Below, in pieces: positions 1 to 11,043 of a stretch of DNA of 64,000 nucleotides. A program made the position numbers and the translations under genes. The number at the start of each line of letters is the position of its first letter. Position 1 is the first letter of the stretch. The notes beneath the pieces are model-generated. The model made no database searches, was not told where the DNA came from, and saw only the letters and a program-made list of their open reading frames with translations. Where the stretch lies: NCBI GenBank assembly GCA_947034895.1, contig OX344762.1:5151501-5215500 (forward strand), read 5' to 3'. The DNA is from Rhytidiadelphus loreus. Its lineage: Eukaryota; Streptophyta; Bryopsida; Hypnales; Hylocomiaceae.

Positions 1-906
1 CCCCACGTCTATCCCACTTTCAGAAATGCGCTTGAACTCAGAATCTCTCAATTCCTGTAGCAAATCAAGTTTTAGAAGCGCATCTGAAAGTTTTTCAAGG
101 CAGAACTCCATCTGCCCCTTTGAGCGCGCGTCTGCAACGGTAAATTCTTCCTTCGCCTTTCTCTCTAAAGTTAGAGTAATTACCATCCTGCCTTGCTCTT
201 CACCAATGATCGCTCCATAGCTCTTCCAAGCCTCGGTGGCTGCCAACCTGGCGCTTGGATCCCCCCAAACCTCGTACCCACCGGAAAAGCTCTCTTGCCG
301 CGATGGACTTTCAAGCTGGCTGAAAGTCTTGGATCCACTTGACCCACCGTCTTCACCGCCTAAACCGCCATCTTCATCATCTGATAACAATGCATCGTCC
401 AGAGACCTCCCTTGCTTCATCGCCTTTTGCCGCCGCCTCAACTGCTCGCTGTTTGTCCACTCAGCATAAGCTGCCCAATTCAAATTACAATTCATTTTTT
501 CCTGACAATAAAACCCTCTAGCCATGCCCAAACTAATTACCCTAGAAGACAACAAACAATGCTTCTGGTGGATTTGCATCCACAGAAGTTCAAGCTTCCT
601 CACTTGCTCCTCGTTCCTCAAAAACATATATCGATGACCATTTTTGTTCACAACAGGCCCTAAAAACTTGCACAAGTCTTCCTCCATGTAATCCTCTCCA
701 GACTTCAAGTGCTTGGGGTTTATACCGCTACAATGCAAACCATACTTCTCGCTGAAATCCCTGCGGTTGTACGATTTGGAGGTACTCAGTGGAAAGAGAT
801 CAGGCGCCTCAGCGTAAATAGGAGAGCTGTAACCTTGCTTTCCACGACCCAATGGCGACCCCTCTAATTTCACCTTAACTCTTCTGCATTGACCTTGACT
901 TGCCAT
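1..906 (-). CDS. Hypothetical protein, 5' part, runs off left edge
   Basis: Reading leftwards from ATG at 906-904, the frame stays open for 302 codons to the window edge, so the C-terminus or a splice site lies outside. The protein starts MASQGQCRRVKVKLEGSPLG. It has a basic N-terminus, a hydrophilic middle with an acidic and glycine-rich stretch (LLSDDEDGGLGGEDGG, about residues 175-190), and a helical, charged C-terminal part rich in E, K, R and L. No transmembrane segment or signal peptide is visible. I do not recognise a family. Base composition is much richer in G+C than the flanking intergenic DNA, and the length of the open frame supports real coding. It could be a first exon or an intact host gene. 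Confidence 0.6.
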   Translation of the reverse strand, partial: MASQGQCRRVKVKLEGSPLGRGKQGYSSPIYAEAPDLFPLSTSKSYNRRDFSEKYGLHCSGINPKHLKSGEDYMEEDLCKFLGPVVNKNGHRYMFLRNEEQVRKLELLWMQIHQKHCLLSSRVISLGMARGFYCQEKMNCNLNWAAYAEWTNSEQLRRRQKAMKQGRSLDDALLSDDEDGGLGGEDGGSSGSKTFSQLESPSRQESFSGGYEVWGDPSARLAATEAWKSYGAIIGEEQGRMVITLTLERKAKEEFTVADARSKGQMEFCLEKLSDALLKLDLLQELRDSEFKRISESGIDVG

Positions 907-1250
907 GATCACCGTATGCATGAACAGTACCCGCACAAGCTAACAAAAACGCACGCGATCAAAACAACATCTCATGCGTGATTGCAGGGTCTGGAGCAAC
1001 CTCTCAAGCCGAAGGAGAGAGACGATATGTGAGCCGCACGATTCTCCTACATCGACGGACCAGATGAACCCGATTTTTGAAACCCCTCTTACCCGCCTAG
1101 TCACCCGAACACGCCCTAAACCCTCATTCGGAGTTCAATCTGTACCGTCCAGCAAGGTTCCAATCTTCACCATCCACGTGTATCGGGCCACCGGGTCTGC
1201 CTTGCCAGCACAGGCTGCTGGTCACTGCACCTGCAAGCCAAAAAAGGGAA
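907..1250 (-). promoter_or_regulatory. GC-richer 5' flank of the left-edge gene
   Basis: This stretch precedes the ATG at 906 and is clearly richer in G+C and CpG than what follows. It includes CCTAAACCCTCATT near 1110, which resembles a plant telo-box (AAACCCT). No TATA box was assigned. The call rests on position and composition only. Confidence 0.3.
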
Positions 1251-2051
1251 AAGTAAGAATTCCAAGAAAATACCATCTTAGATAAACACTTTGTGAGTGT
1301 TATTAGTGAAGACGACATATCAAAATTCCAACTTTCAATGTGTGAAATCAATCCCCAAAATTTCGTGGCAATTCTGGACACATAAAAGTCCATATCTACA
1401 AATGTAGGTACCAAAACTCTACATATTTCAAAGGCAAACATTAGATAATATACAATCCTACTTAAATATAATTCCTTCTTCTCCAAAATGTTTGACTTCT
1501 TTACTAATTAGAGAGTCTTTATGTTGAAGCTGTGGACTCTGACAGTGCATAAAGAGTCTATATGAAAGTCCTTTAGAAATAAAGTATGAACAATTTTGAC
1601 AAGATTTCTTAGCTAATGTATAGATAGTGAAGTATACAAGTTTAAAATGAGTCCTTTACAATATTCCACAACTTGTCTCTATATGAAATTACAAGAGTTT
1701 CAAAGAAACTAACTGAAATAAGGACTCTGACAGTTCATATTGGTCCAGCGTAGTGTGCATTTACCCCACTGTGAAATGTAGTTTTGAAATGGTCAATGCT
1801 TCTCATTAGTGGAGAATATGAAATTCAAATAAAAAAATATTTTGTAAATTTATTTTAGTTCTAGTTTGCTAACAATCTTTGGTGAAGTTGAAAGTGGTTT
1901 ATGACTATTGATTGTTTGAATTTGCATAGAACATGATATAGAATAGAAAGTACGGTCCTTTGACTTACCATTCAAACAAGCATGATAATTATATAAGAGT
2001 GTACTTAAAGTTAGTGGTGACAGTCATTACTTTGTTTCAATACTGAAACTT
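1251..2051. other. AT-rich intergenic DNA
   Basis: No gene is visible. Degenerate internal duplications occur, for example GGACTCTGACAGT at about 1534 and 1721 within two similar flanks. A possible splice acceptor (TTTTCTACAG, ending near 2079) lies just inside the next ORF, so an upstream exon could be here but none is evident. Confidence 0.4.
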
Positions 2052-5000
2052 TTGTATTGCATGTTGATTTTCTACAGAATCATTATAGCTACCAAAACAT
2101 ACAACGAATGGATGGAACATGGATGGTGGCTTGTGGAAACGAACGCACCAGCGGATACAACAAAAAACGCACCCACAACAATGTTGCGGATCACAGAACA
2201 CCCTATGCGGGAAGGGAGACATTGGACAGCTTTGGGCATGGAATGTGGGAAACTTACGTCCATTACCACTGCACCTGACGATGTCATATTCATGAATGTA
2301 CACATGGAAGTAGGGCACAGTGAGAGGTACAAGTTGCAGAGGAATCTGATGATGGCACCGATTCCACAATCTTGTTTGGAGGTAGACCAACATATGAGGG
2401 TCATACGAAGACTTGCAGAGCATTGGAATACTATGCCAGATTTTCTTCAAAACGCATGTAGTGAGGCAGTGCAAAGGATTATGAAATTGAGTCCAGAAGA
2501 TGTTTTGAGAGGGAGGCGATACGTGGTGGATGCGATGGCTTATGAAGAGATGCAGAGAACAGATCCCTCCAATGCTCGAGACAAAACTCCACCACATGAA
2601 CCTGAAGAAACGGATCCTATGTACAGGATCCTTGCAGCTCCATTAAATGTGCACTGGTTGCCAGTTGAAGACCGTGGTAGAAGGCATTCAACACCACGAG
2701 CACTTGAGGAGAATGAATGTTCTCCTATTTCTGTTGAGCAACGAAGAGTGAGAACTCAGCATGGAAGTAGTCCACATCGGCAAATTGGAGAGAGGTCATC
2801 ACCTACTGCTGGCACATCGAGTGGTGTTGTTCAACATGGTGTTATGATATCACCACGTGTTGGGCCTAGCACTGTGATGTCGACCGGTGCTGTTGTGAAC
2901 ACCTTTCCAGTTCTAGCATCTACACGAGCAGAATCATCCAAGAAAGTTGCCAAGCGAAAAAGGGGACCACGAGGTTCTGAAGCAACCAGAGTTGTGAATC
3001 CACGTGGAAGAGGAAGAGGAAGAGGAAGAGGAATAATAAGACAAGTACATCTTGGAATGCCAACAAACACTGAAGGTAGTACTGGTGAAATGGATATGAA
3101 CACTATTCAGGAGGTGGTCCAACATGACGAAACATTTGAAACTATGGACGAAGGATCAGAAGAAGAAGAAGAAGAAGAAGATATCCATAAAGCTCATGTC
3201 TCGGCAAGTGTTGGTCCACTTGTAAGATTTCCTTCAAATGACGATTTCCTGGCGGGATACATTTGGGGTATGGGCTTAGTTTTCAATGCAAGAATTGAAA
3301 ACATTCGAGCTGTTGGACATGTGGAGACGAACCACCGAGCATTGACTGATAGGCGAGTTTCAAGCACGTATAAGCGACTTTGTGGAAGAGAGGAGCCTAA
3401 TATGTCACCTCTAACTTTACGTCCGATTGCTTATATTTTGGAAGGAGTAAATATGGAAGGTGCTTCTCAACGCAGGGAGACCCCATTTTCAGAAGTTGAT
3501 GTGGTGAAAGAGTTTGATGCTGCATACCTACATAATGCTAGAGCTGTTCCAGGGAATCCCGACATGTCGAAGATGAATTGGTTGGAGAACAACATCATTT
3601 GGGAGCCTGTTGATGGTCAACATGTGGTTGCAGCATGCAAACAAGGTGAAAGGCAGCACATAGCAGGGTTGTTGGAGGATGAAGAGTATCTGAACATATT
3701 TGCCAAAAGGAAAGCACGATTTTTTGTGTACAATGATTCGAAGGTGTACATCGAAGCGTCTGTGCGAATAAATGCGAAAGAATTTGAGAGAGAATTCTAC
3801 ACGACAATGGAAGAAGATCTGGTGAAGCTCCGAGCAATTTGGAAAGCTTGTGGAAGACCTAATCCACAATCACGTGCAGATGATGCGCAACGAGCAAGAG
3901 CAGTAACGATGGCAGCAAGTGCGCTGCATTGGACGAGGTCATATGTGCAGAATGTATCGTTGGGTGGTATTTCTAAAAGGATGTCAGAGTATACCCACCA
4001 TGCATGGCAGAAAGATGAAGTTGCATATGAAGCTGTTCTACAAGTTTGCCGGGATTATGAAGATGGGCTTCTTTGGTATAGCAAGGATGATTTGAAGAAG
4101 TGGAAGAAATATGCAGATCAAAAGTCCTTGGATCCAAATGTTGATGTCAGGGAAAATAGAAAGAAGATGGAGAGGCTTTGGCTGAGGCCGCTAGTGAGGG
4201 TTCCTAAAGTACACTACTTGCGGTTGGCGAAAGAAATGCCCGGGGAGGACACTCCCTATGTTTTAGCAAACTACGTGCGGCGGAAAAAGTAAAACAAGTA
4301 ATACACCTTAAAATTTAATTTCTTTTTCAAAAAAAAAATTATGGATAGATTTTACTACTTTATAAGTTTATGTTTTGAATTATTGGTATTTTTTTGTGCT
4401 AATAGTAATTAGTTATAAATTTTTGAAGAAAAAAGATACACTGTAAAGCTGAAAATAACTTTCACACCTCTATATTATATAAGAAAAAAAATTTGAAAAA
4501 TGAAAAAAAAATTATATAGAATAGCTTTCTATTGAAAGTTTATTTTGGTTGAATATTGATGCAATAGTCATCTTCATGTGAGCTCTATAAATATTTTAGT
4601 TGGAGAACATGCCATTTTAGTTCATTTTTCAACCCTTTCTAGACAATATATCTTATGTTATTTGGAATTGAATTTTTTGTCAATAGAAACCTTTAGTCAT
4701 TGTTAAACAAAGCTCAAAATTTTAGAATGAAATTATAGTTTATTCAAGGTGAATTACATGAATTACTTTTTCCACCGCCGCACGTAGGTACCCCAAATGT
4801 AGTGAGAGTGTCCTCCCCTAGAAGAAATGTCTGCTAAACATGTTGTTGATGGTGAACGTCCACAACAAAGATTCTTCTTCAACAGTGCCAACAACAATAC
4901 TCCAGCAAAGGGTACTCTGGCTTGGACAACGGAGCGTATCCAGCGAAGGGAAGCAGTGCGAAATGCATTACGGTGGTTGATGGTCGAATCAGGGCAAACA

Positions 5001-6158
5001 CATCCGAAGACCATGGACAGTTTTTTTCTTATAAATGTGCGAAAATTTGAAGGACAGAACCGCAAATAGTTGCAAGTGCTGGCTGAAATAGTTGACAAAA
5101 AAATGAAGGTAGCTTGGTCATCTCCAACAGTGAAGACTATCGAAGCACTGGGGAGGTTTGAAATTCTAATACCTCCAATCATCAAAGATCATTATGTGAA
5201 TATCGAACGTAGTGGATCAGGGTACCACGGGTACAATAGAGTTGTGACGAATTTGGATGAGGCGAGCTGGGATTAGCAGTTCACTGTACCGTATAATACA
5301 CATGAAGTGAATGTTGGAGGTGTTTCAATTCGATGCAGAAGAGGTTTCTTTACGGAAGGTGTTGTGGAATTGGGAATGCCTTGTTTGTGGATATTTGATT
5401 GTAGACGATGTGGGGCAGAAGGAGAGGATGAAGCTTGGACAGACGTTGAGTACAATATCGCCTTGCAAAAAGTGCAAAAGTGGATGGTAGGCATTCACAA
5501 GTGGACAGCTATATTTTTGTTTCCACCAGAAATATATTTCGAGGAGAGGATGAGAGAGAATATGGTATTGCCATCAGAGTGTACATGACGGAAAGGAGTT
5601 TGGGTGTTTCAACCACAAACAGTTTCAACATATGTATATGACTTACGACACGAAGGCCGAGCTGATCGGAGTGTACAAGTGGTGGGTGACATTGCAATAT
5701 TAATGGTACATCCTCATGCATCAAAAGTGGCAGACAACGTACGAGGAGGTCTTCACCAAGTACCAGTAGTATTTACAGATGCATGGAGCGAAGGAAGGAT
5801 GCCTTGTACTATGGATCCAGTTGAGAGGACCCCCATGGAGTTGCAGAGGTTGGTTGCGTCGTATTTACCTGAGAAATGGGGGCTTGTTACAGTGGGCATA
5901 ACATCAGCCGTACCAAGTATATTGCAATCAGCTTTTGTGGGTACAGAACTGATTATATTAGATGGTTCAATAGATCGAACTCGTTTTTTGTACAACACAT
6001 TGCATGAAAAATTTCATGCAGGAATCCAGATGCGACAAGCTGCAATGCTAGTGAATGAAAATGCAGAGGTAGGAGTCCATCAAATCAATAGTGCACCTTG
6101 TGCGCAACGTTCTACAACGCATGCACAACAACCTCTGGCAGAAGAGACTAAGACATAA
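2052..6158 (+). pseudogene. Broken long ORF, probable element-borne protein with RG-repeat and acidic tracts
   Basis: One reading frame runs from 2052 to 6158 if a 583-bp insertion (4239-4821 plus one TSD) is ignored. It is broken only by TAG at 5067-5069, TAG at 5274-5276 and TGA at 5586-5588. The first ATG in frame is 2061; a splice acceptor near 2079 makes the true start uncertain. The first 729 or so residues include a basic patch (KRKRGPRG, about residue 298), an RG repeat (about 318-329, AT-hook-like) and a short Glu run (about 370-377). After the insertion come Lys/Arg-rich helices and a C-terminal globular part containing PPEIYFEERM, MDPVERTPMELQRL and GTELIILDGS. The last part has the strand-helix rhythm of a Rossmann fold, perhaps methyltransferase-like, but I see no convincing catalytic motif. 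Family not recognised. Confidence 0.6.
4239..4821. mobile_element. 583-bp hAT-type MITE, copy 1
   Basis: The element is bounded by an exact 8-bp direct repeat AAGAAATG (4231-4238 and 4822-4829). Its ends are inverted repeats starting CCCGGGGAGGACAC and, on the other strand, CTAGGGGAGGACAC. Similarity between the ends continues through ACGTGCGGCGG to AAAAAGTAA. The interior is AT-rich and non-coding. An 8-bp TSD is the hallmark of the hAT superfamily. The insertion sits inside the ORF of the previous entry: the upstream frame ends at a stop within the element (4292), and the downstream frame resumes in phase. A second copy of exactly the same length is at 60357-60939. Confidence 0.92.
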
Positions 6159-7263
6159 CATCCCTGAAACAGGGCCTCATCTTTCCAAAACCTAATTATT
6201 TAGCTATCCAGATCAAGGCATAATATAATGTAGTGCTGAATATTTCCAATCAAATCCATCCCAAGTACAAAAAATAGGTACAATATTTTCTAAGCCTTTT
6301 CTATGTGTCAAAGTGCTAATAAAAAAATCCATGTAAATTTGGACAAAACCAAATTGTCCAAATGCCAGCATAAACTTGCTCCAAAATACTCCAAAAAATG
6401 GGAGATTTGACCTGAAGGCTCAGCCTCACCTGTACCCGTCCCAAAACACACAACAAGCCAATGTTATGTCAGTGAGGTTGTAACAGGTGTCTGCAGCTGT
6501 AGCCAATTGCTATCTATGTCACAGGTCAAGAAAAAACCACAAAAGAGAATAAGAAATCACAAGTTAGTGAATAAAGCATGATCCTAAGCATGATGTGAAA
6601 GCCTCAAGACCTTAGCCATTCCCTTGAAGTGCAAGTCCTGGAAGTTTAAAGGATGCACCCAAGTAAATTTCAACACACCAAAATCAGCTGTCACAGTGAG
6701 AGAGGAAAACTTAGAGGCATGGAAGCCACTATATGTTTAACTATTTTGAAATTTGGGAGGGAAAACCACTCATATGGTCATAATGGAGTAGCTGGACCAA
6801 CTCACAGAACCACAAGTGGTGGATGTAAGTCAATTAATTACTCACCCTTAGTGGGTGGGTGGGTGGTATTTCCTACCAAAAAGGTATTATGATTAAAAAA
6901 CCCATGTACTGTTGAAAGGGCTACAACATGTGAATTTACAGGGATTTTTAAGGCTAATGAAAAAAATAGCCTAATGTGTCTAAAATCAGATCCATATGGA
7001 TGTGAATTAGTCCCAAATAAAAATGTAAATAAAAATAAAAATATATTATTAAAAAGGCAAAATGACAGGTTTAGATTTAATGGGTGGAATTTAGCATAGA
7101 TAAGCAATAAATCAAGGAAAAGGCAAAGAAGGTTTTAGCTACAGTCTTCATGGAAATTTTTGTGAATTTCTCATGACGAAGCCATAAAAATAGAAGGCTA
7201 TTTTCACAATTAAAATTAAGCCATAAAGTGAGTTCAAAAATTGATATACATGTGGATTGTACT
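6159..7263. other. Intergenic or intronic DNA between two element-like ORFs
   Basis: No coding region is visible. A GAG|GTAGGA donor-like site near 6066 in the preceding frame leaves open that the acidic ORF downstream is another exon of the same gene, with this stretch as intron. I found no terminal repeats here. Confidence 0.3.
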
Positions 7264-8388
7264 ATGGCTAAAGAAGAAGAAGAAGAAGAAGAAGAAGAAG
7301 AGAGTCTTGGTGATGAGGAAGAGGATGTCGAAGACGGCGAAGATTTGCATTCAGAAGATACGCCGATACAAGAAGGATATGAAGTAAGGCAACCTCGAAG
7401 CCCAAATGATCCAGAGTATGTCGAAGGGGAGGAGGAAGAAGATGACGATGAGGTAGAAGATGAGAGTGAAGAGGACACAGAAGAGACATCTACCTCAGAT
7501 GACTCCTCTGATGCATCAGAGGAAGAAGAAAATCAAATAGATCAAGTTGTTCTTGAAGAGAGGAGAGGGAAAAGTATTGAAAAGACAACAGAGGTCAATA
7601 ATCCATCAGAGGAATTAGAGACTACAGTGACAGTGCAACATAGTGCTGACCAAAGCATTGTCTCTTCCACGCTTGAAGTTCGAAAAGAGGATGGGTCCTC
7701 AAAGAATGCAATTCCTGAGGGAGAGGCTGTTACACAAGGAGAAGTTCCGAAAGACATGGATGTGGAGGAAGTACAAGAAAGTCTTCTTATTGCAGAAAAC
7801 GAAGGAAGTGAAGGCACTCATGGAGGAATGCATGAGATACCTAATGAATTTGGAGTACCTGCAGAAGTGGTGACATCTATTGGAGAAGAAGCGATAGAGA
7901 AAGTGAGGACTATATCAGAGGCGAGAACTCCTATTCCTGCAATAGAAGAGGTGGATACAGAGATGGAGGATGGGATGCACGGATCATGTGAAGAGGTTTT
8001 GACTCCACCACCTACAACTACAACTTTGCAAGGTACAACAGCAATTGGTTTGACAAATGAAACACATTTGAATATTATGTCTTTTGCATGGGCTTCTCAA
8101 GAGCAAGCGATGACGGAAGGAGCAGATGGACTTTATTATGATCAAGAGGGTATTAGGTATCGTCGTACCGGAACTGAGGGGGAATATAGATTTGAGCAAG
8201 TAACATCAGTTTTGGAAGAAATAGTGCACATGGACGAAGAACCTTCTCCAAGAGCACAAGTTGTGGTCGATACAACTTCGGATGAGGTTCATGCAGTACT
8301 CACTGCACGACCTACAAATAGTATAGGGGGAGAAACTTTTGGAAGTCAATCTCCGAGGGTCATTGCAGAGACACCGGAGCCACTATAG
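7264..8388 (+). CDS. Glu-rich acidic protein, hypothetical
   Basis: ATG at 7264 opens 374 codons; the same frame is open from 7228. The N-terminal 80 residues are extremely acidic (a run of ten Glu from residue 4, then E/D-rich blocks and a Ser/Thr/Asp stretch). The rest is hydrophilic, with Thr/Pro-rich segments (PPPTTTT) and a more ordered patch near residues 275-330 (MSFAWASQEQ, LYYDQEGIRYRRTG). It is likely nuclear or disordered. No domain is recognised. It follows the broken ORF on the same strand and shares its acidic and Thr-rich style, so it may be the second gene or last exon of one mobile element. The E run overlaps a GAA/GAG microsatellite, so its length may vary. Confidence 0.45.
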   Translation: MAKEEEEEEEEEESLGDEEEDVEDGEDLHSEDTPIQEGYEVRQPRSPNDPEYVEGEEEEDDDEVEDESEEDTEETSTSDDSSDASEEEENQIDQVVLEERRGKSIEKTTEVNNPSEELETTVTVQHSADQSIVSSTLEVRKEDGSSKNAIPEGEAVTQGEVPKDMDVEEVQESLLIAENEGSEGTHGGMHEIPNEFGVPAEVVTSIGEEAIEKVRTISEARTPIPAIEEVDTEMEDGMHGSCEEVLTPPPTTTTLQGTTAIGLTNETHLNIMSFAWASQEQAMTEGADGLYYDQEGIRYRRTGTEGEYRFEQVTSVLEEIVHMDEEPSPRAQVVVDTTSDEVHAVLTARPTNSIGGETFGSQSPRVIAETPEPL

Positions 8389-8862
8389 TAGTGAATTGAC
8401 AAACTTCATATGGAGAGTGCTATTTAGTTTGACAAGAACAAAGGTGGACGTCTTGTACGAACATTTCTTTCTACTGTAGTACTTCAATGATAATAAATTG
8501 ATGGTGTTTTGTTTTTTTCCAACCGAGTACCAATGTTTTAGAATATAATGGAAATGACTGTTTAAAAATGAAGTGAACGAGGAACATCAAGTGTGTTGTA
8601 TGTTTCAACGATTGAGCTTTTGAATGATTTCAATATTGGAAAATCATAAATTTGTACAATTAGTTCGTGTGTTTTGAAATAAATCTTATATACAAGTGTA
8701 CTATAAGTAGTAGAAATGGAAGGTTAATATCGTACAATGAACAAGGAAAAAAATTGAAAATTACTTGTGAAAATGGTGTACCATTTTTTTAAAAGTCAGA
8801 AAAATGCACCTATTTTGCGGTACAATTAGTGCACTTGGCCAAGTGCAAAAATTACGAATTCT
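8389..8862. other. AT-rich 3' flank, nothing recognised
   Basis: This stretch follows the acidic ORF. No ORF, terminal repeat or tandem array was seen. Confidence 0.35.
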
Positions 8863-9290
8863 GTGTTCTTTTCTTCTAGTTTGTGTGTTAAAATTTTCAG
8901 ATCAATCCAAGAGGTAATGATTTTCTGGAAGCCAATCAAAGTTCACAGGCTCAATTTGATTCACCAAAGTGCACTTCATGGCTTCAACTTTGGGGGCTTG
9001 TACCTCCTTCATCCAATGTTCGATTTCAATAAAATTTGTTGGGTTGTGTTTCCCTTGAATTCTAGTTATTGTGGTGAAATTTTCATGTCAATCCAAGTTG
9101 TTTTGAATGTTTGGGAGCAATTCGAAATTCAAAATCCCGCCATTTATGGACTATAGTGAACTTCGGTGGCTTGTATCTTCTTCATAAAATGTCCGTTTTC
9201 AATAAATAAAAAATTGTAAAAGTTGCGCATACTAGTCTTGTGTGTGGCTAAATTTTCATATCAATACAAGAATTTATGAATGAATGAGAA
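8863..9290. repeat. Degenerate tandem repeat, three units of about 170-190 bp
   Basis: Three diverged units start near 8876, 9063 and 9230. Each has CTAGT, then AAATTTTCA, then TCAAT(C/A)CAAG, followed by GGCTTGTA and TTTTCAATAAA-like words in the first two. Open frames across it are not gene-like. Confidence 0.6.
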
Positions 9291-9720
9291 GCATTTTAGT
9301 AGAAGGAGGTTCAGCCCTAGATGTGTTTTTTGCAACTTTTTCTTGCCTATTTTTGACATTTGCAAGCCATTTTGCAAACACAATGAGTCAATTGAATGAT
9401 ATTTTTTTCACCAATGTGTTCATATCCTGGTTTTGAATCACTTTGTAGTTTAATGTTTTTTCATTTCATTAGGTTTAGAAATCAAATTTGACCTCTAAAT
9501 GTGTTTTTAGGAAAATTTCAGCATTCTTTTTCAACACTAAAACATTATAATCTTGCAATCTACACAGTCAAATGACTTCAAATTTGATCCATGACATCTA
9601 CAACATGTGTACTACATGATTGTACGGTTAAGATCTTTATTACTTAGTCACATTTAGATTTATAGCACTTCAAAAGCTAGGATGTTTTTTTACCCAAAAC
9701 GGCCATGGGCAGTCTAGGGT
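9291..9720. repeat. Dispersed AT-rich repeat, related to 63180-63665 in inverse orientation
   Basis: Shared words in the same order, reverse-complemented, include ATGAGTCAATTGAATGATAT, CACCAATGTGTT, TTTCAGCA(T/C)TCTTT and CACTAAAACATTATAAT. The stretch ends near TTTACCCAAAACGGCCATGG. It also resembles the end of the piggyBac-like family described below. Confidence 0.6.
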
Positions 9721-9940
9721 TAATTAGGGCAATCTCCCGCCGGACAAGACTGAGTGACGCTGCCCAATGTTGCGGGCTCACTTGATTTCTCAGGGAGCAC
9801 TGAAAATGACTTTGGTGCCTTGCCAAAATCCCAATCTCAGGGGTTGAGCAAATCCCACGACACGACAGTGGGAGTCAGCCGATCGATGCTGAATTGAGCA
9901 GGGGCATCTCCCTATTGTGGGATTTTGCGGACTCTTGAAA

Positions 9941-10051
9941 ACTACACTGAATAGTGAAATTAGGTTGCCCCAGACTATAGTTGAGCATGTCTAAAAGTGT
10001 TAGATATGAGAAATTAGTGTGGGGCAACCTAATTTCACTATTCAGTGTAGT
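9941..10051. repeat. Perfect 32-bp inverted repeat (hairpin)
   Basis: The left arm 9941-9972 and right arm 10020-10051 match over 32 bases (starting ACTACACTGAATAG), with a 47-bp loop. No clear TSD was found. It is a small foldback element or hairpin. Confidence 0.8.
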
Positions 10052-10562
10052 ATGATACATCATGAGCATCTACACATGCGTATTAATTGGTTTCTTCAGT
10101 TGGGTTGGCGTCTTTATCTCTGCTTGCATGAAGAAAAATTCAAACCACAGAGGCTTAAATTCTTACATCTGCAGGGATCTCCCTCAATCCAGATCCTCAC
10201 TGCACCACAAGCGTCTGAGTTAAACACAGATTTACAAAAAGTAAGATAAGGCTACCCATAACCGATCAAATAAGCATCTGTGGGACAGATGGGGAATAGT
10301 TGAGTGGAATGGAAATTTTTCCTATGTAGGAACGTAGAAAATACTGTGATTGCAAAATTTTCAGAATTTTATTTGCAAAACTGAAATTTCTGTGAATTTT
10401 AGAAGGCATAAAGTGTTCCCGACCCATACCCAACATTTAGAGTTTTGCAATTCCAATCATCATGTGTACAAATTTCAAAATAAACACATGGCATGTAATA
10501 ATTGTTCCTTGCAGCCTTGTATATTGTGCTCGTGATTAAATCTGGTAGTCCACAAAAACAGT
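10052..10562. other. Intergenic DNA without recognisable gene
   Basis: Several short open frames occur but none resembles a protein family. No terminal repeats seen. Confidence 0.35.
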
Positions 10563-10775
10563 TTACTTGGTTGGAATTAGATTACCTCTACATGTTGGAA
10601 ACTCATCCCTGGTCGGGAATGGGTGATTCTACCTTACTTGGTTGGAATTAGATTACCTCTACATGTTGGAGACTCATCCCTGGTCGAGAATGGGTGATTC
10701 TACCTTACTTGGTTGGAATTAGATTACCTCTACATGTTGGAGACTCATCCCTAGTCGGGAATGGGTGATTCTACC
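10563..10775. repeat. Tandem repeat, 3 copies of 71 bp
   Basis: Copies start at 10563, 10634 and 10705 with TTACTTGGTTGG and end GGGTGATTCTACC. Only a few substitutions separate them, so the array is recent. Confidence 0.9.
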
Positions 10776-10809
10776 TTATAGGCTCATAAATTGCTCAGGC
10801 TTTTGCACC

Positions 10810-11033
10810 GCGCAGGGAGAATTGACTGCCTCATTGCCCCGGTCAACTTTGGTTTGAAAAAAAGTCCCCTATGTTGTGCCAATTTTTTGGTAATTCTTGC
10901 ATCTCTCTAGACTAATTTGGGGCCTCTGATTGCAAATATGAATTCAGAATTTCAAAAAAAAATTAAACCTTGCAAATAAAAAATTCCAGGGTTTGCCCTG
11001 GAAGGGCAATGAGGGGGTCAATTCACCCTAGCC
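10810..11033. mobile_element. 224-bp MITE with about 30-bp TIRs and 10-bp TSD
   Basis: The ends are inverted repeats (GCGCAGGGAGAATTGACTGC and, from the other side, GGCTAGGGTGAATTGACCCC). The direct repeat CTTTTGCACC flanks it (10800-10809 and 11034-11043). A TSD of this length suggests a Mutator-like origin. A related copy is at 38522-39642, there interrupted by a piggyBac-like element; a degenerate one lies near 55470-55610. Confidence 0.8.
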
Positions 11034-11043
11034 CTTTTGCACC

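Noticed and set aside
974..1285. Plus-strand open frame of 103 codons in the GC-rich flank of the left-edge gene
   Set aside because: It overlaps the probable promoter of the minus-strand gene, has no recognisable domain and could be open by composition. A donor-like site (AAAAGTAAG) near 1250 is not enough to call an exon.
2037..2597. Minus-strand open frame of 186 codons
   Set aside because: It is antisense to the long plus-strand ORF, whose composition and continuation across several kilobases are more convincing.
5290..6158. Calling the C-terminal part of the broken ORF an N6/N4 DNA methyltransferase
   Set aside because: Fold rhythm is suggestive, but I see neither a DPPY-type motif nor a clear FxGxG. 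A profile search would decide.
8863..9270. Spaced repeats as CRISPR-like array
   Set aside because: Units are about 170-190 bp, diverged and without short conserved repeats and unique spacers; the genome is eukaryotic.
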